Source of the DNA: an uncultured Lachnospiraceae bacterium | Lineage (GTDB): Bacteria > Bacillota > Clostridia > Lachnospirales > Lachnospiraceae | DNA: 32,790 nt | Reading direction: 5' to 3' | Assembly: GCA_947574135.1 (NCBI GenBank) | Contig: CANPIM010000038.1 | Coordinates: 1-32,790 of the forward strand | In this document: positions 1 to 8,671 of the stretch, in pieces | Layout: every line of letters starts with the position of its first letter | Position numbering within the stretch: position 1 is the stretch's first letter | Notes under the pieces: generated by a model | What the model was told of the DNA's origin: nothing | Databases searched by the model: none | What the model saw: only the letters and a program-made list of their open reading frames with translations | Program-made: the position numbers and the translations under genes

Positions 1-31
1 CCATTCATATGACTCATCCGTGACTATTTTA

Positions 32-45
32 TAACAGATCTGTCA
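32..45. promoter_or_regulatory. Possible BceR-type response-regulator box
   Basis: The 14-bp inverted repeat TAACAGATCTGTCA has perfect half-sites ACA/TGT around GATC. It fits the published BceR-type operator pattern TnACA-N4-TGTnA in its half-sites and 4-bp spacer. It sits immediately downstream of the sensor kinase stop codon. In such loci a target ABC transporter gene commonly follows, but here it would lie outside the window. An AT-rich stretch on the minus strand (TATAAA) directly follows. Binding by the neighbouring regulator is inferred, not shown. Confidence 0.4.
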
Positions 46-54
46 CTTAACCTT

Positions 55-1101
55 TTATATCATCGTCTTATAAAACCGTATGCGAAACTGTCCCCCGCCT
101 TCCGGTGCATTCTGGGCCTGGATGACCGCATTTTCACGTGAAAGAATCATCTGTGCCAGCGCCAGTCCGATACCGAAACTGTCCTTTCCCGCATTCTTAC
201 CCCGGTAAAACCGCTCAAAAAGATGGGGCAGATCCTCCGGATCCACACCGCTGCCGTTATCCTCCACCATAATCTCTGTGTAAAGCTGGTTCTCCCTGGA
301 CAAAATCCGGATATTGCCGCCCCTTGGCGTATGCTCCATGCAGTTCTTGAGAATATTTCCCAGAGCCTCCCCGCTCCAGGACAGATCCCCCACAAAGCAG
401 GGGCGCTCCCCTTCTTCCCCGGATAAAACCGTCACCGTCTGCTCCCGAAGCTCCAGAGGAATCCGCAATGGACGAAGGGCCAGCTCCAAAAGCTCCTCCA
501 CATCCACCCTTTCCTGCGCAAACACTGCTGTGCCCGCGTCGATCCGGGCAATCTTCAAAAGTCCGTTTACCAGCCAGTCCACCCGCTCCAAAAGCTGCAC
601 TCCCTCGTAGACCAGCCGGGAGCGCTCCTCCTCCCTCTGCTCCCCGGACAGCCGCATAAAAAGGAGATGCAGCGCCGTGAGAGGGGTTTTCAGCTGATGG
701 GAAATATCCGCCATAGAATCGCTGAGATACACCTTTTCTCGTTGCAGGACGTCCGACTGCTCTACCAGCCGGGCCAGCATCTTCTGAAACTCATTGGCCA
801 ATATGGACAGCTCCCCCTCCTGGTACTGCTCCAGACGAATCTCCCGCTCTCCATGGAGAATCCGATCCGAATCTGCAGCCAAACGCTGTAGCCTCCGGTA
901 GCGCTTAAGGGTAAACCAAAGCCAATAGAAAACCAACAGGGCCATGGCTCCCTCAAAGAAGAGAAACAGCCTCCCATCCCCGGCCCATACCTCCATTCCC
1001 AAAAGGGCAGGCAGAAAAAAAATGCCGGCTCCCGTAAGAACCAGCAGAAAACAAGATCCGGCCAGCTGCCGGCGAATCTCTCTATTTCGCAAAAAGTCCA
1101 T
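55..1101 (-). CDS. Sensor histidine kinase, two-TM intramembrane-sensing type
   Basis: This 348-residue kinase autophosphorylates and passes phosphate to the response regulator encoded just upstream. Two membrane segments (about residues 13-35 and 45-64) flank a loop of only about ten residues, so there is no real extracellular sensor domain. That architecture is typical of BceS-like kinases, which read the state of a partner ABC transporter. A linker and coiled region precede the HisKA motif DISHQLKTP, with H135 as the likely phosphoacceptor. The ATPase domain shows an N-box (GNILKN, 248-253), a G1 box (DNGSG, 281-285), an F-box (LFERFYRG) and a G2 box (FGIGLAL). The start lies 2 nt from the regulator's stop codon, so the two are co-transcribed. 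The signal and target genes cannot be told from this sequence. Confidence 0.9.
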   Translation of the reverse strand: MDFLRNREIRRQLAGSCFLLVLTGAGIFFLPALLGMEVWAGDGRLFLFFEGAMALLVFYWLWFTLKRYRRLQRLAADSDRILHGEREIRLEQYQEGELSILANEFQKMLARLVEQSDVLQREKVYLSDSMADISHQLKTPLTALHLLFMRLSGEQREEERSRLVYEGVQLLERVDWLVNGLLKIARIDAGTAVFAQERVDVEELLELALRPLRIPLELREQTVTVLSGEEGERPCFVGDLSWSGEALGNILKNCMEHTPRGGNIRILSRENQLYTEIMVEDNGSGVDPEDLPHLFERFYRGKNAGKDSFGIGLALAQMILSRENAVIQAQNAPEGGGQFRIRFYKTMI

Positions 1102-1103
1102 GC

Positions 1104-1775
1104 TTATTCCCCCAGCTTATATCCCAGGCCCCGCACGGTCCGGATAATCCGGGGATTTTGCGGGTCCTCCTCGATTTTCTCCCGCAGACGCTTAATATAA
1201 ACCGTCAGCGTATTATCGTTGACAAACTCCCCGGCCGCGTCCCAGATTTCCTCCAAAATCTGGCTTCGGGAGAGAACCATGCCCTTGTGATTGAGGAAAA
1301 ACAGGAGAATCCGGTATTCCAGAGCCGACAGCGCCAGCTCCCTCCCCTGCCGTGTCACCGCGGCCCGCACCGTATCCACCTTTAAGCCCTCCACCTCCAG
1401 CACCGCCTGGCTTCTCCCGCATCGCCGAAGCACACTGCGAATCCGGGAAACCAGCTCCCGGGGCCGGAAAGGCTTGCTAATATAATCCTCCGCCCCCAGC
1501 TCCAGGCCGGTTACCACACTAAACTCATCCCCGGAGGCGGTGAGAAAGATCACCGGCACATCCACCAGAGCCTTCACCGCCGAGCAGACGGCGAAGCCGT
1601 TTCCGTCCTTCAGGGACACATCTAAGAGAAGCAGATCAAAGCTCTCCTCCTCCACCGCCCGGATAGCCGCCTGCTGCCCGTTCACCGAGCAGATGGCAAA
1701 CCCCTCTCCCCTTAACACAGCGGTTAAATTTTCCACAATGGAGGCATCGTCCTCCACAAGCAGCAATTTCGGCAT
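1104..1775 (-). CDS. OmpR/PhoB-family response regulator
   Basis: A DNA-binding response regulator of 223 residues, partner of the kinase directly downstream. The receiver domain has the acidic pocket (VEDD, residues 7-10), the phosphoacceptor D52 (LLLLDVSL), and the conserved Lys in ISKPF near residue 101. The C-terminal half is a winged helix (SRSQILEEIWD, then VYIKRLREKIE and a final RTVRGLGYKL), as in OmpR/PhoB proteins. A longer reading from a TTG at 1790 is possible. I chose the ATG at 1775 because a GGGAG lies 8 nt upstream and the protein then begins MPKLLLVEDD, as relatives do. It follows the PFL-family gene by 41 nt with no clear terminator, so read-through from that operon is possible. 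Confidence 0.92.
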   Translation of the reverse strand: MPKLLLVEDDASIVENLTAVLRGEGFAICSVNGQQAAIRAVEEESFDLLLLDVSLKDGNGFAVCSAVKALVDVPVIFLTASGDEFSVVTGLELGAEDYISKPFRPRELVSRIRSVLRRCGRSQAVLEVEGLKVDTVRAAVTRQGRELALSALEYRILLFFLNHKGMVLSRSQILEEIWDAAGEFVNDNTLTVYIKRLREKIEEDPQNPRIIRTVRGLGYKLGE

Positions 1776-1816
1776 ATGGCTCACTCCCAACGCTCCCTTT
1801 TAAGGGCTGCCAAAGA

Positions 1817-3181
1817 TCAATTTTTAAAGGAATGAATAGGCGCCGGAATCCGTCCCCGCCGGCTTACAAAGGCCTCACAGGAAAAGGCGTTTACAGGCAT
1901 AATGGGAGCATAACCCAAAAGACCGCCAAACTCTACCATCTCTCCCACACCCTTGCCAATTACCGGGATAATGCGGACCGCCGTGGTTTTCTGGTTCACC
2001 ATTCCAATGGCCATCTCGTCGGCAATGATACCGGAAATGGTGGAGGCCTTTGTATCCCCCGGGATGGCAATCATATCCAGTCCCACCGAGCACACACAGG
2101 TCATAGCCTCCAGCTTCTCCAGGCTTAGGGCCCCGGCCTGTACCGCATCGATCATGCCCTGATCCTCACTCACCGGGATAAAGGCTCCGCTTAAGCCCCC
2201 CACATAGGAGGAGGCCATGACTCCACCCTTTTTTACCTGGTCATTGAGAAGCGCCAGCGCAGCCGTGGTACCAGGCGCTCCTGTCCGCTCCAGACCGATC
2301 TCCTCCAAAATCTCCGCCACGCTGTCCCCCACAGCCGGGGTAGGCGCCAGAGACAAATCCAGAATGCCAAAGGGAATCCCCAGACGCTTGGAGGCCTCCT
2401 GGGCCACCAGCTGCCCCACCCGGGTCACCTTAAAGGCCGTCTTTTTAATGGTCTCGCAGAGCACCTCAAAGCTCTCTCCCCGAACCTTGGACAGGGCATG
2501 CTTTACCACTCCGGGGCCGCTGACTCCCACATTGATAATGGCGTCCGCCTCGGTCACGCCGTGGAAAGCCCCGGCCATAAAGGGATTGTCATCCGGGGCA
2601 TTGCAGAATACCACCAGCTTGGCGCAGCCCAGGGAATCCTGATCCTTGGTGTATTCCGCCGTCTCCCTCACAATCTCTCCCAGCAGGCGCACCGCATCCA
2701 TGTTGATGCCACACTTGGTAGAGCCCACGTTGACGGAGCTGCACACCCGCTCTGTCTGGGAAAGGGCTGCCGGGATGGAACGGATCAGCGCCTCCTCTCC
2801 CCGGGTCATGCCCTTGGATACCAGGGCGGAATAGCCGCCGATAAAGTTTACCCCTACCTCCTTGGCCGCCTTATCTAAGGTTCTCGCAATGGTGACATAA
2901 TCCTCCGGCCGCTTGCAGGCCGCCTCCCCTACAATGGCAATGGGGGTTACAGAAATCCGCTTATTCACAATGGGAATGCCGTACTCCAGCTCGATCTCCC
3001 GGCCGGTGGAAACCAGATCCCTGGCCACGGTGGTAACCTTCTGGTAAATCTGCCGATTAAGCTTCTCCAAATCCCCATCAATGCAGTCCATGAGACTGAT
3101 GCCCAGAGTAATGGTTCGCACGTCCAGATTGTCCTGCTCAATCATCTGATTGGTTTCGTTGACTTCGTATCTGTTAATCAT
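1817..3181 (-). CDS. PFL family protein (UPF0210/DUF711)
   Basis: A 454-residue soluble protein of the UPF0210 (DUF711) family, often labelled PFL family for its fold relation to pyruvate formate-lyase. It is recognised by the conserved start [16 protein letters not shown], by the Gly-rich stretches [17 protein letters not shown] and [20 protein letters not shown], and by [19 protein letters not shown]. No biochemical function is established that I can name. The start at 3181 is preferred over upstream in-frame codons because AAAGGAA lies just 5' of this ATG and the extra residues look unrelated. It follows the ACT-domain gene by 13 nt. These two genes sit together in many Firmicutes, which hints at a regulatory subunit/enzyme relation (inference). 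Confidence 0.9.
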   Translation of the reverse strand: MINRYEVNETNQMIEQDNLDVRTITLGISLMDCIDGDLEKLNRQIYQKVTTVARDLVSTGREIELEYGIPIVNKRISVTPIAIVGEAACKRPEDYVTIARTLDKAAKEVGVNFIGGYSALVSKGMTRGEEALIRSIPAALSQTERVCSSVNVGSTKCGINMDAVRLLGEIVRETAEYTKDQDSLGCAKLVVFCNAPDDNPFMAGAFHGVTEADAIINVGVSGPGVVKHALSKVRGESFEVLCETIKKTAFKVTRVGQLVAQEASKRLGIPFGILDLSLAPTPAVGDSVAEILEEIGLERTGAPGTTAALALLNDQVKKGGVMASSYVGGLSGAFIPVSEDQGMIDAVQAGALSLEKLEAMTCVCSVGLDMIAIPGDTKASTISGIIADEMAIGMVNQKTTAVRIIPVIGKGVGEMVEFGGLLGYAPIMPVNAFSCEAFVSRRGRIPAPIHSFKN

Positions 3182-3194
3182 CTGCGATTCCTTT

Positions 3195-3464
3195 CTATAT
3201 CCTGTGCATGGACTCAAAAATTTCCTCATGCTGACACTTAATCACCACGCCAATCTCTTTTCCCAGCTCCAAAAGCTCCTCCGACAGTCTGCCAAAGGAC
3301 TGCACCAGGCCCGTATCCACAATCATCATCATATTAAAATAGCCCTGGACAATGGTCTGAGAAATATCCAGAATATTCACCTGATTGTCCGCCAGATACG
3401 TACATACCCTGGCGATAATCCCCACCGTATCCTTGCCCACCACTGTGATAATTGTTTTTTTCAT
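3195..3464 (-). CDS. ACT domain-containing protein (UPF0237)
   Basis: A stand-alone ACT domain of 89 residues, almost nothing but the domain. [21 protein letters not shown] at the N-terminus and [21 protein letters not shown] in the middle are hallmarks of the UPF0237 group. ACT domains bind small ligands, usually amino acids, and control a partner protein. The likely partner is the PFL-family protein encoded 13 nt downstream; this is inferred from adjacency only. The ATG at 3464 has a GAGGAG about 11 nt upstream. A GTG three codons earlier sits too close to that site, and the longer reading from 3506 adds unconserved residues. Confidence 0.9.
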   Translation of the reverse strand: MKKTIITVVGKDTVGIIARVCTYLADNQVNILDISQTIVQGYFNMMMIVDTGLVQSFGRLSEELLELGKEIGVVIKCQHEEIFESMHRI

Positions 3465-3527
3465 CGTTGTCACCACTCCTCTTTCCTGACGCCCTTGCCG
3501 CGTCATATTTCTACCCTTTTAGAACAT

Positions 3528-4325
3528 CTATACGGCCACACACTCCGACATGCACTCCCGCCCGGCCACAGTAATGGGAAAATCGTCGGGCCCATAGGGG
3601 GTGTCCTCCAAAAGAACCTCCAGCCGCACAGTCTCATAGGCCAGCTCCGCGTAATTATTTTCCTTGCTCAGATGCCCCAGGAAAATCCGTTTCAGGTTGT
3701 CATGAAGCACCCGGCACAAAAGCTGTCCCGCCGATTCATTGGACAGATGGCCCCTCTCCCCCAGAATCCTCTGCTTTAAATAATAGGGATAGCCTCCCAC
3801 CTCCAGCATATGAATATCGTGATTTGCCTCCAAAAGCAACACATCCAGACCCTGAAGCTTCTCCACCGTATAATCGGTGTAGACTCCCAGATCCGTAGCC
3901 ACAGCCGCAGATTTTCCCTGGCAGGCCACCCGGTAGGCCACAGGCTCCGCCGCGTCGTGGGATACCCGGAAGGGAGAAACCGTCAGATCTCCCACCTGAA
4001 AGTCCACATCCGGCCTTATCTCCTGAAAGAGCTCCTCCGGGATGGGGCCCAGATTTGTGGTTTTTCTTATGGCCCGCAGGGTTCCCCGGGTCCCGTAGAT
4101 TGGCAGCGCAAACTTCCGGGCCAGCACGCCAAGCCCCTTTATATGATCCGAGTGCTCATGGGTAATCAGAATCCCATTCACATCCTTGCCGCATAAATCC
4201 AGCTCCTTTAAGCCTGCCTCCACCCGCTTGCCGCTGATGCCTGCGTCAATCAAAAGGCTGTTCTTATCCGAGCCTATGTAAATACAGTTGCCGCTGCTGC
4301 CGCTTGCAATGCTGCACAATCTCAT
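3528..4325 (-). CDS. MBL-fold metallo-hydrolase, YycJ/WalJ-like
   Basis: A 265-residue cytoplasmic metallo-beta-lactamase-fold hydrolase. The metal-binding motif HEHSDH is at residues 56-61. Further conserved elements are FRVSHDAAEP, ATDLG, LLEANHD and the late FLGHLSKENN. The N-terminal RLCSIASGSSGNCIYI is the signature of the YycJ/WalJ group, which is linked in Bacillus to the WalRK system and DNA/cell-division coordination and has been proposed to have nuclease activity. Here it sits between coaE and the ACT gene, not beside walRK. GGAG and AGGA both occur shortly before the ATG. The family assignment is firm; the substrate is not known. Confidence 0.9.
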   Translation of the reverse strand: MRLCSIASGSSGNCIYIGSDKNSLLIDAGISGKRVEAGLKELDLCGKDVNGILITHEHSDHIKGLGVLARKFALPIYGTRGTLRAIRKTTNLGPIPEELFQEIRPDVDFQVGDLTVSPFRVSHDAAEPVAYRVACQGKSAAVATDLGVYTDYTVEKLQGLDVLLLEANHDIHMLEVGGYPYYLKQRILGERGHLSNESAGQLLCRVLHDNLKRIFLGHLSKENNYAELAYETVRLEVLLEDTPYGPDDFPITVAGRECMSECVAV

Positions 4326-4373
4326 CTTTCCTGTTCTCCTTCTGCCTCTTTCCTTCCCCGCTGTCCGGAATTC

Positions 4374-4982
4374 TTAATGCCTGGCACACAGATTCCACCG
4401 GTCAAAAAGCCCTGCGATCTGCCGGCAGGTCTTGTCAAAGGGGCCACTGTTGTCAATGACCGCCTGACAATGCTCCCGAAATTCCTCCTCCGACAGCTGG
4501 CTGTGGAAAATGGCGTCAATCTTCTCATCCGTATATCCCCGGGAGGCCCTAAGCCGCTCCCTGCGCACTCCTGCATCCGTATGAATATACCACAGCTCCT
4601 GGCAGATATCCTCATACCGGTCCTCAATGAGAAGGGCTCCCTCAATGGTCAAAAGCTCGCAGCCCTGCTGCCGCAGGCGCCCCATCTCCCGGTAAATCCA
4701 GGTCTTGACCTCCGGGTGGACGATTTTGTTTAACCTGTCCAGCTTCTCCGGCCTTCCAAAGACCATCCCCCCCAGGACCTTTCTGTCAATGACGCCACCC
4801 TCTCCCAATATCTCCGATCCAAAGGCCTCCAAAACAGCCTCATAAGCCGATCCCTTGGGCTCCATCACCAGATGCCCCACCTTGTCGGCCTCTATCACCT
4901 GCGCTCCGTAATACTTCTCCAGATGTGCCAGGATCTGACTCTTCCCTGCGCCCACGCCCCCCGTAATCCCAATACTTCTCAT
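4374..4982 (-). CDS. coaE: Dephospho-CoA kinase
   Basis: Catalyses the last step of coenzyme A synthesis, ATP-dependent phosphorylation of the 3'-hydroxyl of dephospho-CoA. The protein has 202 residues, the usual size. The N-terminal P-loop GGVGAGKS occupies residues 8-15. ADKVGH follows (the Asp is a catalytic base in this family), then VIDRKVLGGMVF, the HPEVK motif, and LLIEDRYEDICQELWYIHTD. The start has GGGAG 7 nt upstream. It lies 32 nt after polA; a polA-coaE pairing is common in Firmicutes. Confidence 0.95.
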   Translation of the reverse strand: MRSIGITGGVGAGKSQILAHLEKYYGAQVIEADKVGHLVMEPKGSAYEAVLEAFGSEILGEGGVIDRKVLGGMVFGRPEKLDRLNKIVHPEVKTWIYREMGRLRQQGCELLTIEGALLIEDRYEDICQELWYIHTDAGVRRERLRASRGYTDEKIDAIFHSQLSEEEFREHCQAVIDNSGPFDKTCRQIAGLFDRWNLCARH

Positions 4983-5014
4983 ATATACACTCCCAACTAT
5001 TCAGGCATCTCACA

Positions 5015-7684
5015 TCAATGTGCCTCGTACCAGTTGCTTCCCCCATGCATATCAATCTCCAGAGGCACTGCCATCTGGGCCGCCTGCCTCATCTCCCCGG
5101 CCAAGATCTCCTGCACCCGGGAAAGCTCCTCCTTATGCGCTTCCACCAACAGCTCGTCATGAACCTGCAAAATCAGCCGGGAACGAAGCCCCTCCTCCCG
5201 AAGCCGCTGACTCACCCGGTTCATGGCTATCTTAATAATATCCGCCGCAGTTCCCTGTATGGGGGCATTCATAGCCACCCGCTCTCCAAAGGAACGCTGC
5301 ATAAAATTGGAGGACTTAAGCTCCGGCATGGGCCGGCGGCGCCCAAACAGGGTCTCCACATAGCCCTTCTCCCGTCCTCCCTTTACCAGTCCGTCCAAAA
5401 ATTCCTTGATCTTGGGATAGGTCTCAAAATATCGCTCAATATACTCCTGAGCCTCCTTCTTGGTAATACTCAAATCCTGGGAAAGCCCAAAGGAGCTGAT
5501 GCCATAGACAATGCCAAAATTCACTGCCTTGGCATTTCTCCGCTGGAGATCCGTCACCTGATCAAAGGGCACATGAAACACCTGGGAGGCTGTCATCCGG
5601 TGAATATCCTGTGCCTCCCGATAGGCGGCAATCAGCGCCTCATCCCCAGACATATGGGCCAGCACCCGAAGCTCAATCTGGGAATAATCCGCATCCAGAA
5701 GCACATAGCCCTCCTCCGGAATAAACACCTTGCGGATTAGCCGTCCAAGCTCCACCCGAATGGGAATATTCTGCAGGTTGGGCTCCGTGCTGCTTAAACG
5801 GCCGGTGGCTGTCACTGTCTGCTGAAATTTGCTGTGAATCCGCCCGTCCTCCCGGATGTAGGCGGCCAGTGCGTCTGCATAGGTGGACTTAAGCTTAGCC
5901 AGCTGCCGGTATTCCAGAATGTTGGCCACCAGCGGATGCTCCGGAGCCAGCTTTTCCAGCACCTCCGCTGAGGTGGAATATCCGGTTTTTGTCTTTTTTC
6001 CCCCCTGCATGCCCAGCTTCTCAAACAGAATCACCCCCAGCTGTTTGGGAGAATTGATGTTAAAGTTCTCCCCGGCCTGCTGGTAAATAACCTCCTCCAG
6101 CTGTGCAATCCGCACAGACAGCTGCTCCCCGTAGGCCTTGAGAGCCTCTGCCTCCACCCGGATCCCGGCCTGCTCCATGTAATAGAGGGTGATAGCCAAA
6201 GGCATCTCCACCTCCCTGTAAAGCTTCCACATGCCGCTCTCCCTTAGCCTCTCCTCCAGCACAGGCATCACCCTTCTCTGCACATAGCTCTCATAGCAGG
6301 CAAGGCGCAGAAACTCCTCTGGTTTTTCCTGGGCCGCAAGGGCAAGCTTTTCCTTTCCAAACAGCTCCTGCCGGGAGGGCACCGAAAGTCCCAGATATTC
6401 CCGCCCCAGATCCTCGCTGGTATATGAGCTCTTCAAGGGATTGAGAAGATATGCCCCAATGCCTGTGTCCTGCCAAAGGCCATCCCTCACAAGAAATCCC
6501 CCAAGCTCCTCCTTGTCCACCCAGTTTTCCAGGGCCTCCAGCTGTTCCTTCAAATCCAGGGCCACAAGCTTTGGCACCCTTATCAGGCTTTTCACCAGCT
6601 TTCCGGCCAGATACCCCTCCGTCAGAAGCCCCTGCACGGGGATATAATACGCCTGCCCCTCCTCCGGGCAAAGGGATACCCCCAGTAGCCTCTGCTCCTC
6701 ATGGATCAGGGAAAAAGCCACCCATTCTTTGGCAGCGGCCTCTGCAAACAGCTCTTCCACCTGCGTAAAATCCGTAACCTCCCGGAAGGGTTCCTTTTGC
6801 TGGGCAGCGGCAGCCTCCGGGGAAAAGCGCCGGAGCATATTTTTAAATTCCAGCTCCTTTAAGATCTCATAGGCCTCCCGGGTATAGATATCTCCCAGCC
6901 TGGCCTGCTCCCAGGAAAATGCATACCCACAGTCCGTGTTGATGGTAGCCAGAGTCTTGCTAAGCTTGGCCAAATCATAGTGCTGTCTAAAGGCCTCCCG
7001 GGCCCGGTTTGGCTTAATCTCCTCCAGATGAGCATAGGCATTCTCAATCGTCCCGTACTGGACGATGAGATTGGTGGCTGTCTTTTCCCCAATCCCAGGC
7101 ACTCCCGGAATATTGTCCGAGGCGTCCCCCATAAGAGCCTTCAGCTCGATAATCTGCTCCGGCGTCACCCGATACCGCTCCAGCACTCCCTGGGCGTCAT
7201 AATCCTCGATCTCTGAGCCGCCGGTTTTGGTTTTCGGCATGCGAATGAGAATCTGCTCTGAGGCCAGCTGCAAAAGATCCCGATCTCCGGAGAGCACCAC
7301 CACCCGGAGACCCTTTTTCGCACTGCACCTGGCCACGGTTCCCATGAGATCATCCGCCTCCAACCCGGCCTGCTCCATGGTGGCGATTCCCATAGCACCC
7401 AGAAGCTTCTTTAACACCGGAACCTGCTCTCTTAACTCCTCCGGCATGGGCTTTCGGGTCCCCTTATAGGCCTCATACATCTCATGGCGGAAGGTGGGCG
7501 CACTTACGTCAAAGGCTACGCACACATATTCCGGCTTTTCCTCCTCCAGCACCTTGAACATGGTGTTGAGAAAGCCGAAAATGGCATTGGTATGAAGCCC
7601 CTGGGCATTGGTCAGAGTTGTCACACCATAAAAAGCCCGGTTAATTATATTATGTCCGTCAATCAAAAGTATCTTTTCACCCAT
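5015..7684 (-). CDS. polA: DNA polymerase I
   Basis: Repair and Okazaki-fragment processing polymerase of 889 residues. Residues 1-290 form the 5'-3' flap nuclease, with KILLIDGHN, AFDVSAPTFRHE, LEADDLMGT, LSGDRDLLQL and GDASDNIPGVPGIGEKTA all intact. Residues about 300-480 correspond to the 3'-5' exonuclease domain but lack the catalytic DxE (VAFSLIHEE where it should be), so proofreading is predicted absent, as in Taq and Bst enzymes. The polymerase domain has motif A (DADYSQIELR, from 664), motif B (RRNAKAVNFGIVYG, from 715; F723 favours dNTPs over dideoxynucleotides), and motif C (QVHDE, 840-844). GGAG lies 7 nt before the ATG. The gene follows the zinc-finger membrane protein by 3 nt, so they are co-transcribed. 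Confidence 0.97.
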   Translation of the reverse strand: MGEKILLIDGHNIINRAFYGVTTLTNAQGLHTNAIFGFLNTMFKVLEEEKPEYVCVAFDVSAPTFRHEMYEAYKGTRKPMPEELREQVPVLKKLLGAMGIATMEQAGLEADDLMGTVARCSAKKGLRVVVLSGDRDLLQLASEQILIRMPKTKTGGSEIEDYDAQGVLERYRVTPEQIIELKALMGDASDNIPGVPGIGEKTATNLIVQYGTIENAYAHLEEIKPNRAREAFRQHYDLAKLSKTLATINTDCGYAFSWEQARLGDIYTREAYEILKELEFKNMLRRFSPEAAAAQQKEPFREVTDFTQVEELFAEAAAKEWVAFSLIHEEQRLLGVSLCPEEGQAYYIPVQGLLTEGYLAGKLVKSLIRVPKLVALDLKEQLEALENWVDKEELGGFLVRDGLWQDTGIGAYLLNPLKSSYTSEDLGREYLGLSVPSRQELFGKEKLALAAQEKPEEFLRLACYESYVQRRVMPVLEERLRESGMWKLYREVEMPLAITLYYMEQAGIRVEAEALKAYGEQLSVRIAQLEEVIYQQAGENFNINSPKQLGVILFEKLGMQGGKKTKTGYSTSAEVLEKLAPEHPLVANILEYRQLAKLKSTYADALAAYIREDGRIHSKFQQTVTATGRLSSTEPNLQNIPIRVELGRLIRKVFIPEEGYVLLDADYSQIELRVLAHMSGDEALIAAYREAQDIHRMTASQVFHVPFDQVTDLQRRNAKAVNFGIVYGISSFGLSQDLSITKKEAQEYIERYFETYPKIKEFLDGLVKGGREKGYVETLFGRRRPMPELKSSNFMQRSFGERVAMNAPIQGTAADIIKIAMNRVSQRLREEGLRSRLILQVHDELLVEAHKEELSRVQEILAGEMRQAAQMAVPLEIDMHGGSNWYEAH

Positions 7685-7687
7685 ATG

Positions 7688-8011
7688 CTATCTCCATTTC
7701 ACCACAATCATGACCAGCAGAGAAAGAATGGCCGCAACCTGAGACAGGACATAGAGCACATTAAAATTCCTGTGCAGCTGCACCCGATCCCGGGACTCCT
7801 GCAAAGCCCTCTTTAACAGATTATGCATATCAAAATCATTGCTGTCACTGTCCAGCTGCGCCAGACCTGCGTAAATGGTATAATACACCTCCAGCTCCTC
7901 ATAGCATTCCTGGCATTCCCCTATATGCTCCAGAAAGGCTTCTACCTCCTTATCCGTCATCTCATCATTGATATAAGGCATAATGTATTGCATGGCTTCC
8001 TTACAGGTCAT
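7688..8011 (-). CDS. Zinc-finger (zf-HC2-like) single-pass membrane protein
   Basis: A 107-residue protein with a putative zinc-binding HC2 motif: C3, then H29-x3-C33-x2-C36 (residues HIGECQEC). A predicted membrane helix occupies the C-terminus (about 86-105, VLSQVAAILSLLVMIVV), leaving almost nothing outside. The layout matches anti-sigma-factor-like zinc-finger proteins, in which the cytoplasmic N-terminus binds a regulator. No sigma factor gene is adjacent; the next gene is polA, 3 nt downstream. It may be an orphan regulator or a structural membrane protein. The ATG is preceded by GGGGGTG. Confidence 0.75.
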   Translation of the reverse strand: MTCKEAMQYIMPYINDEMTDKEVEAFLEHIGECQECYEELEVYYTIYAGLAQLDSDSNDFDMHNLLKRALQESRDRVQLHRNFNVLYVLSQVAAILSLLVMIVVKWR

Positions 8012-8037
8012 GGCGCACCCCCATTTCTACCCGATAA

Positions 8038-8043
8038 AGTATA
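8038..8043 (-). promoter_or_regulatory. Candidate -10 box for the zinc-finger/polA operon
   Basis: TATACT on the minus strand lies 27 nt before the zinc-finger gene. The sequence 17 nt further upstream (TTTTAA) is a poor -35 element. This is the only reasonable sigma-A-like -10 in the short divergent region shared with the NUDIX gene, so it may start the operon reading into polA-coaE and beyond. Confidence 0.35.
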
Positions 8044-8140
8044 CACTACTTTCTGCAAATTTAAAAGGGGTTCCTTATATTTTCCGTCTTTTGGCCGATA
8101 AATGGGCAGGATAAACTATGAACAAACAAAGGAGACCTCT

Positions 8141-8671
8141 ATGAAATTCACCTATTGCCCCTACTGTGGGGAAAAACTCATCCAAAAGGAGATCGGGGAT
8201 GAAGGGCTTATCCCCTACTGCAATACCTGTCAAAAGCCTCTGTTTCCCACCTTCTACACCTGCACCATCAATCTGGTTATCAATGAATACCAGGAGGTGG
8301 CTCTGCTCCGCCAGGATTATGTGTCCACCCAGAATTACGTGTGTGTGGCCGGCTATATGAAGCCGGGGGAAGGGGCGGAGGATTCCGCCAGACGGGAAAT
8401 AAAAGAGGAACTGGGCATTGAGGTCCAGTCCCTGCACTATATCAACAGCTATCCTCTGGGAGAAAGAGGGCTTCTTATGCTGGGCTTTGTCGCCCTGGTC
8501 AAAAAGGCTGATTTTTCCCTCTCCCGGGAGGTAGACAGCGCCTGCTGGTTTTCCTACGAAGAGGCGCTTCCCAAAATGCGGGAAGGCAGCACCGCCAAGC
8601 AGCTGCTCATGGAGGGCTTTGCCGCCTATCTAAATCACCCAGACTTCCGGCTCAAAAAAGATAACATATAG
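8141..8671 (+). CDS. NUDIX hydrolase with N-terminal zinc ribbon
   Basis: A 176-residue pyrophosphohydrolase. Residues 1-35 form a zinc ribbon (CPYC at 6-9 and CNTC at 27-30). The Nudix box is perfect, GYMKPGE then GAEDSAR then REIKEELGI, residues 71-93, matching Gx5Ex7REUxEExGU. A ribbon plus Nudix resembles NudC-type NAD pyrophosphatases, but the downstream NudC signature is not obvious (GLLMLGFVA follows instead), so the substrate is left open. The ATG at 8141 has AAAGGAG 6 nt upstream. A longer in-frame start at 8102 lacks a ribosome site. Its 3' end overlaps the convergent lipoprotein gene by 42 bp. Confidence 0.9.
   Translation: MKFTYCPYCGEKLIQKEIGDEGLIPYCNTCQKPLFPTFYTCTINLVINEYQEVALLRQDYVSTQNYVCVAGYMKPGEGAEDSARREIKEELGIEVQSLHYINSYPLGERGLLMLGFVALVKKADFSLSREVDSACWFSYEEALPKMREGSTAKQLLMEGFAAYLNHPDFRLKKDNI

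Noticed and set aside
2217..2642. 141-codon plus-strand frame opposite the PFL-family gene
   Set aside because: It is antisense to a well-supported gene, low-complexity Ser/Pro/Thr in composition, and has no ribosome site of note.
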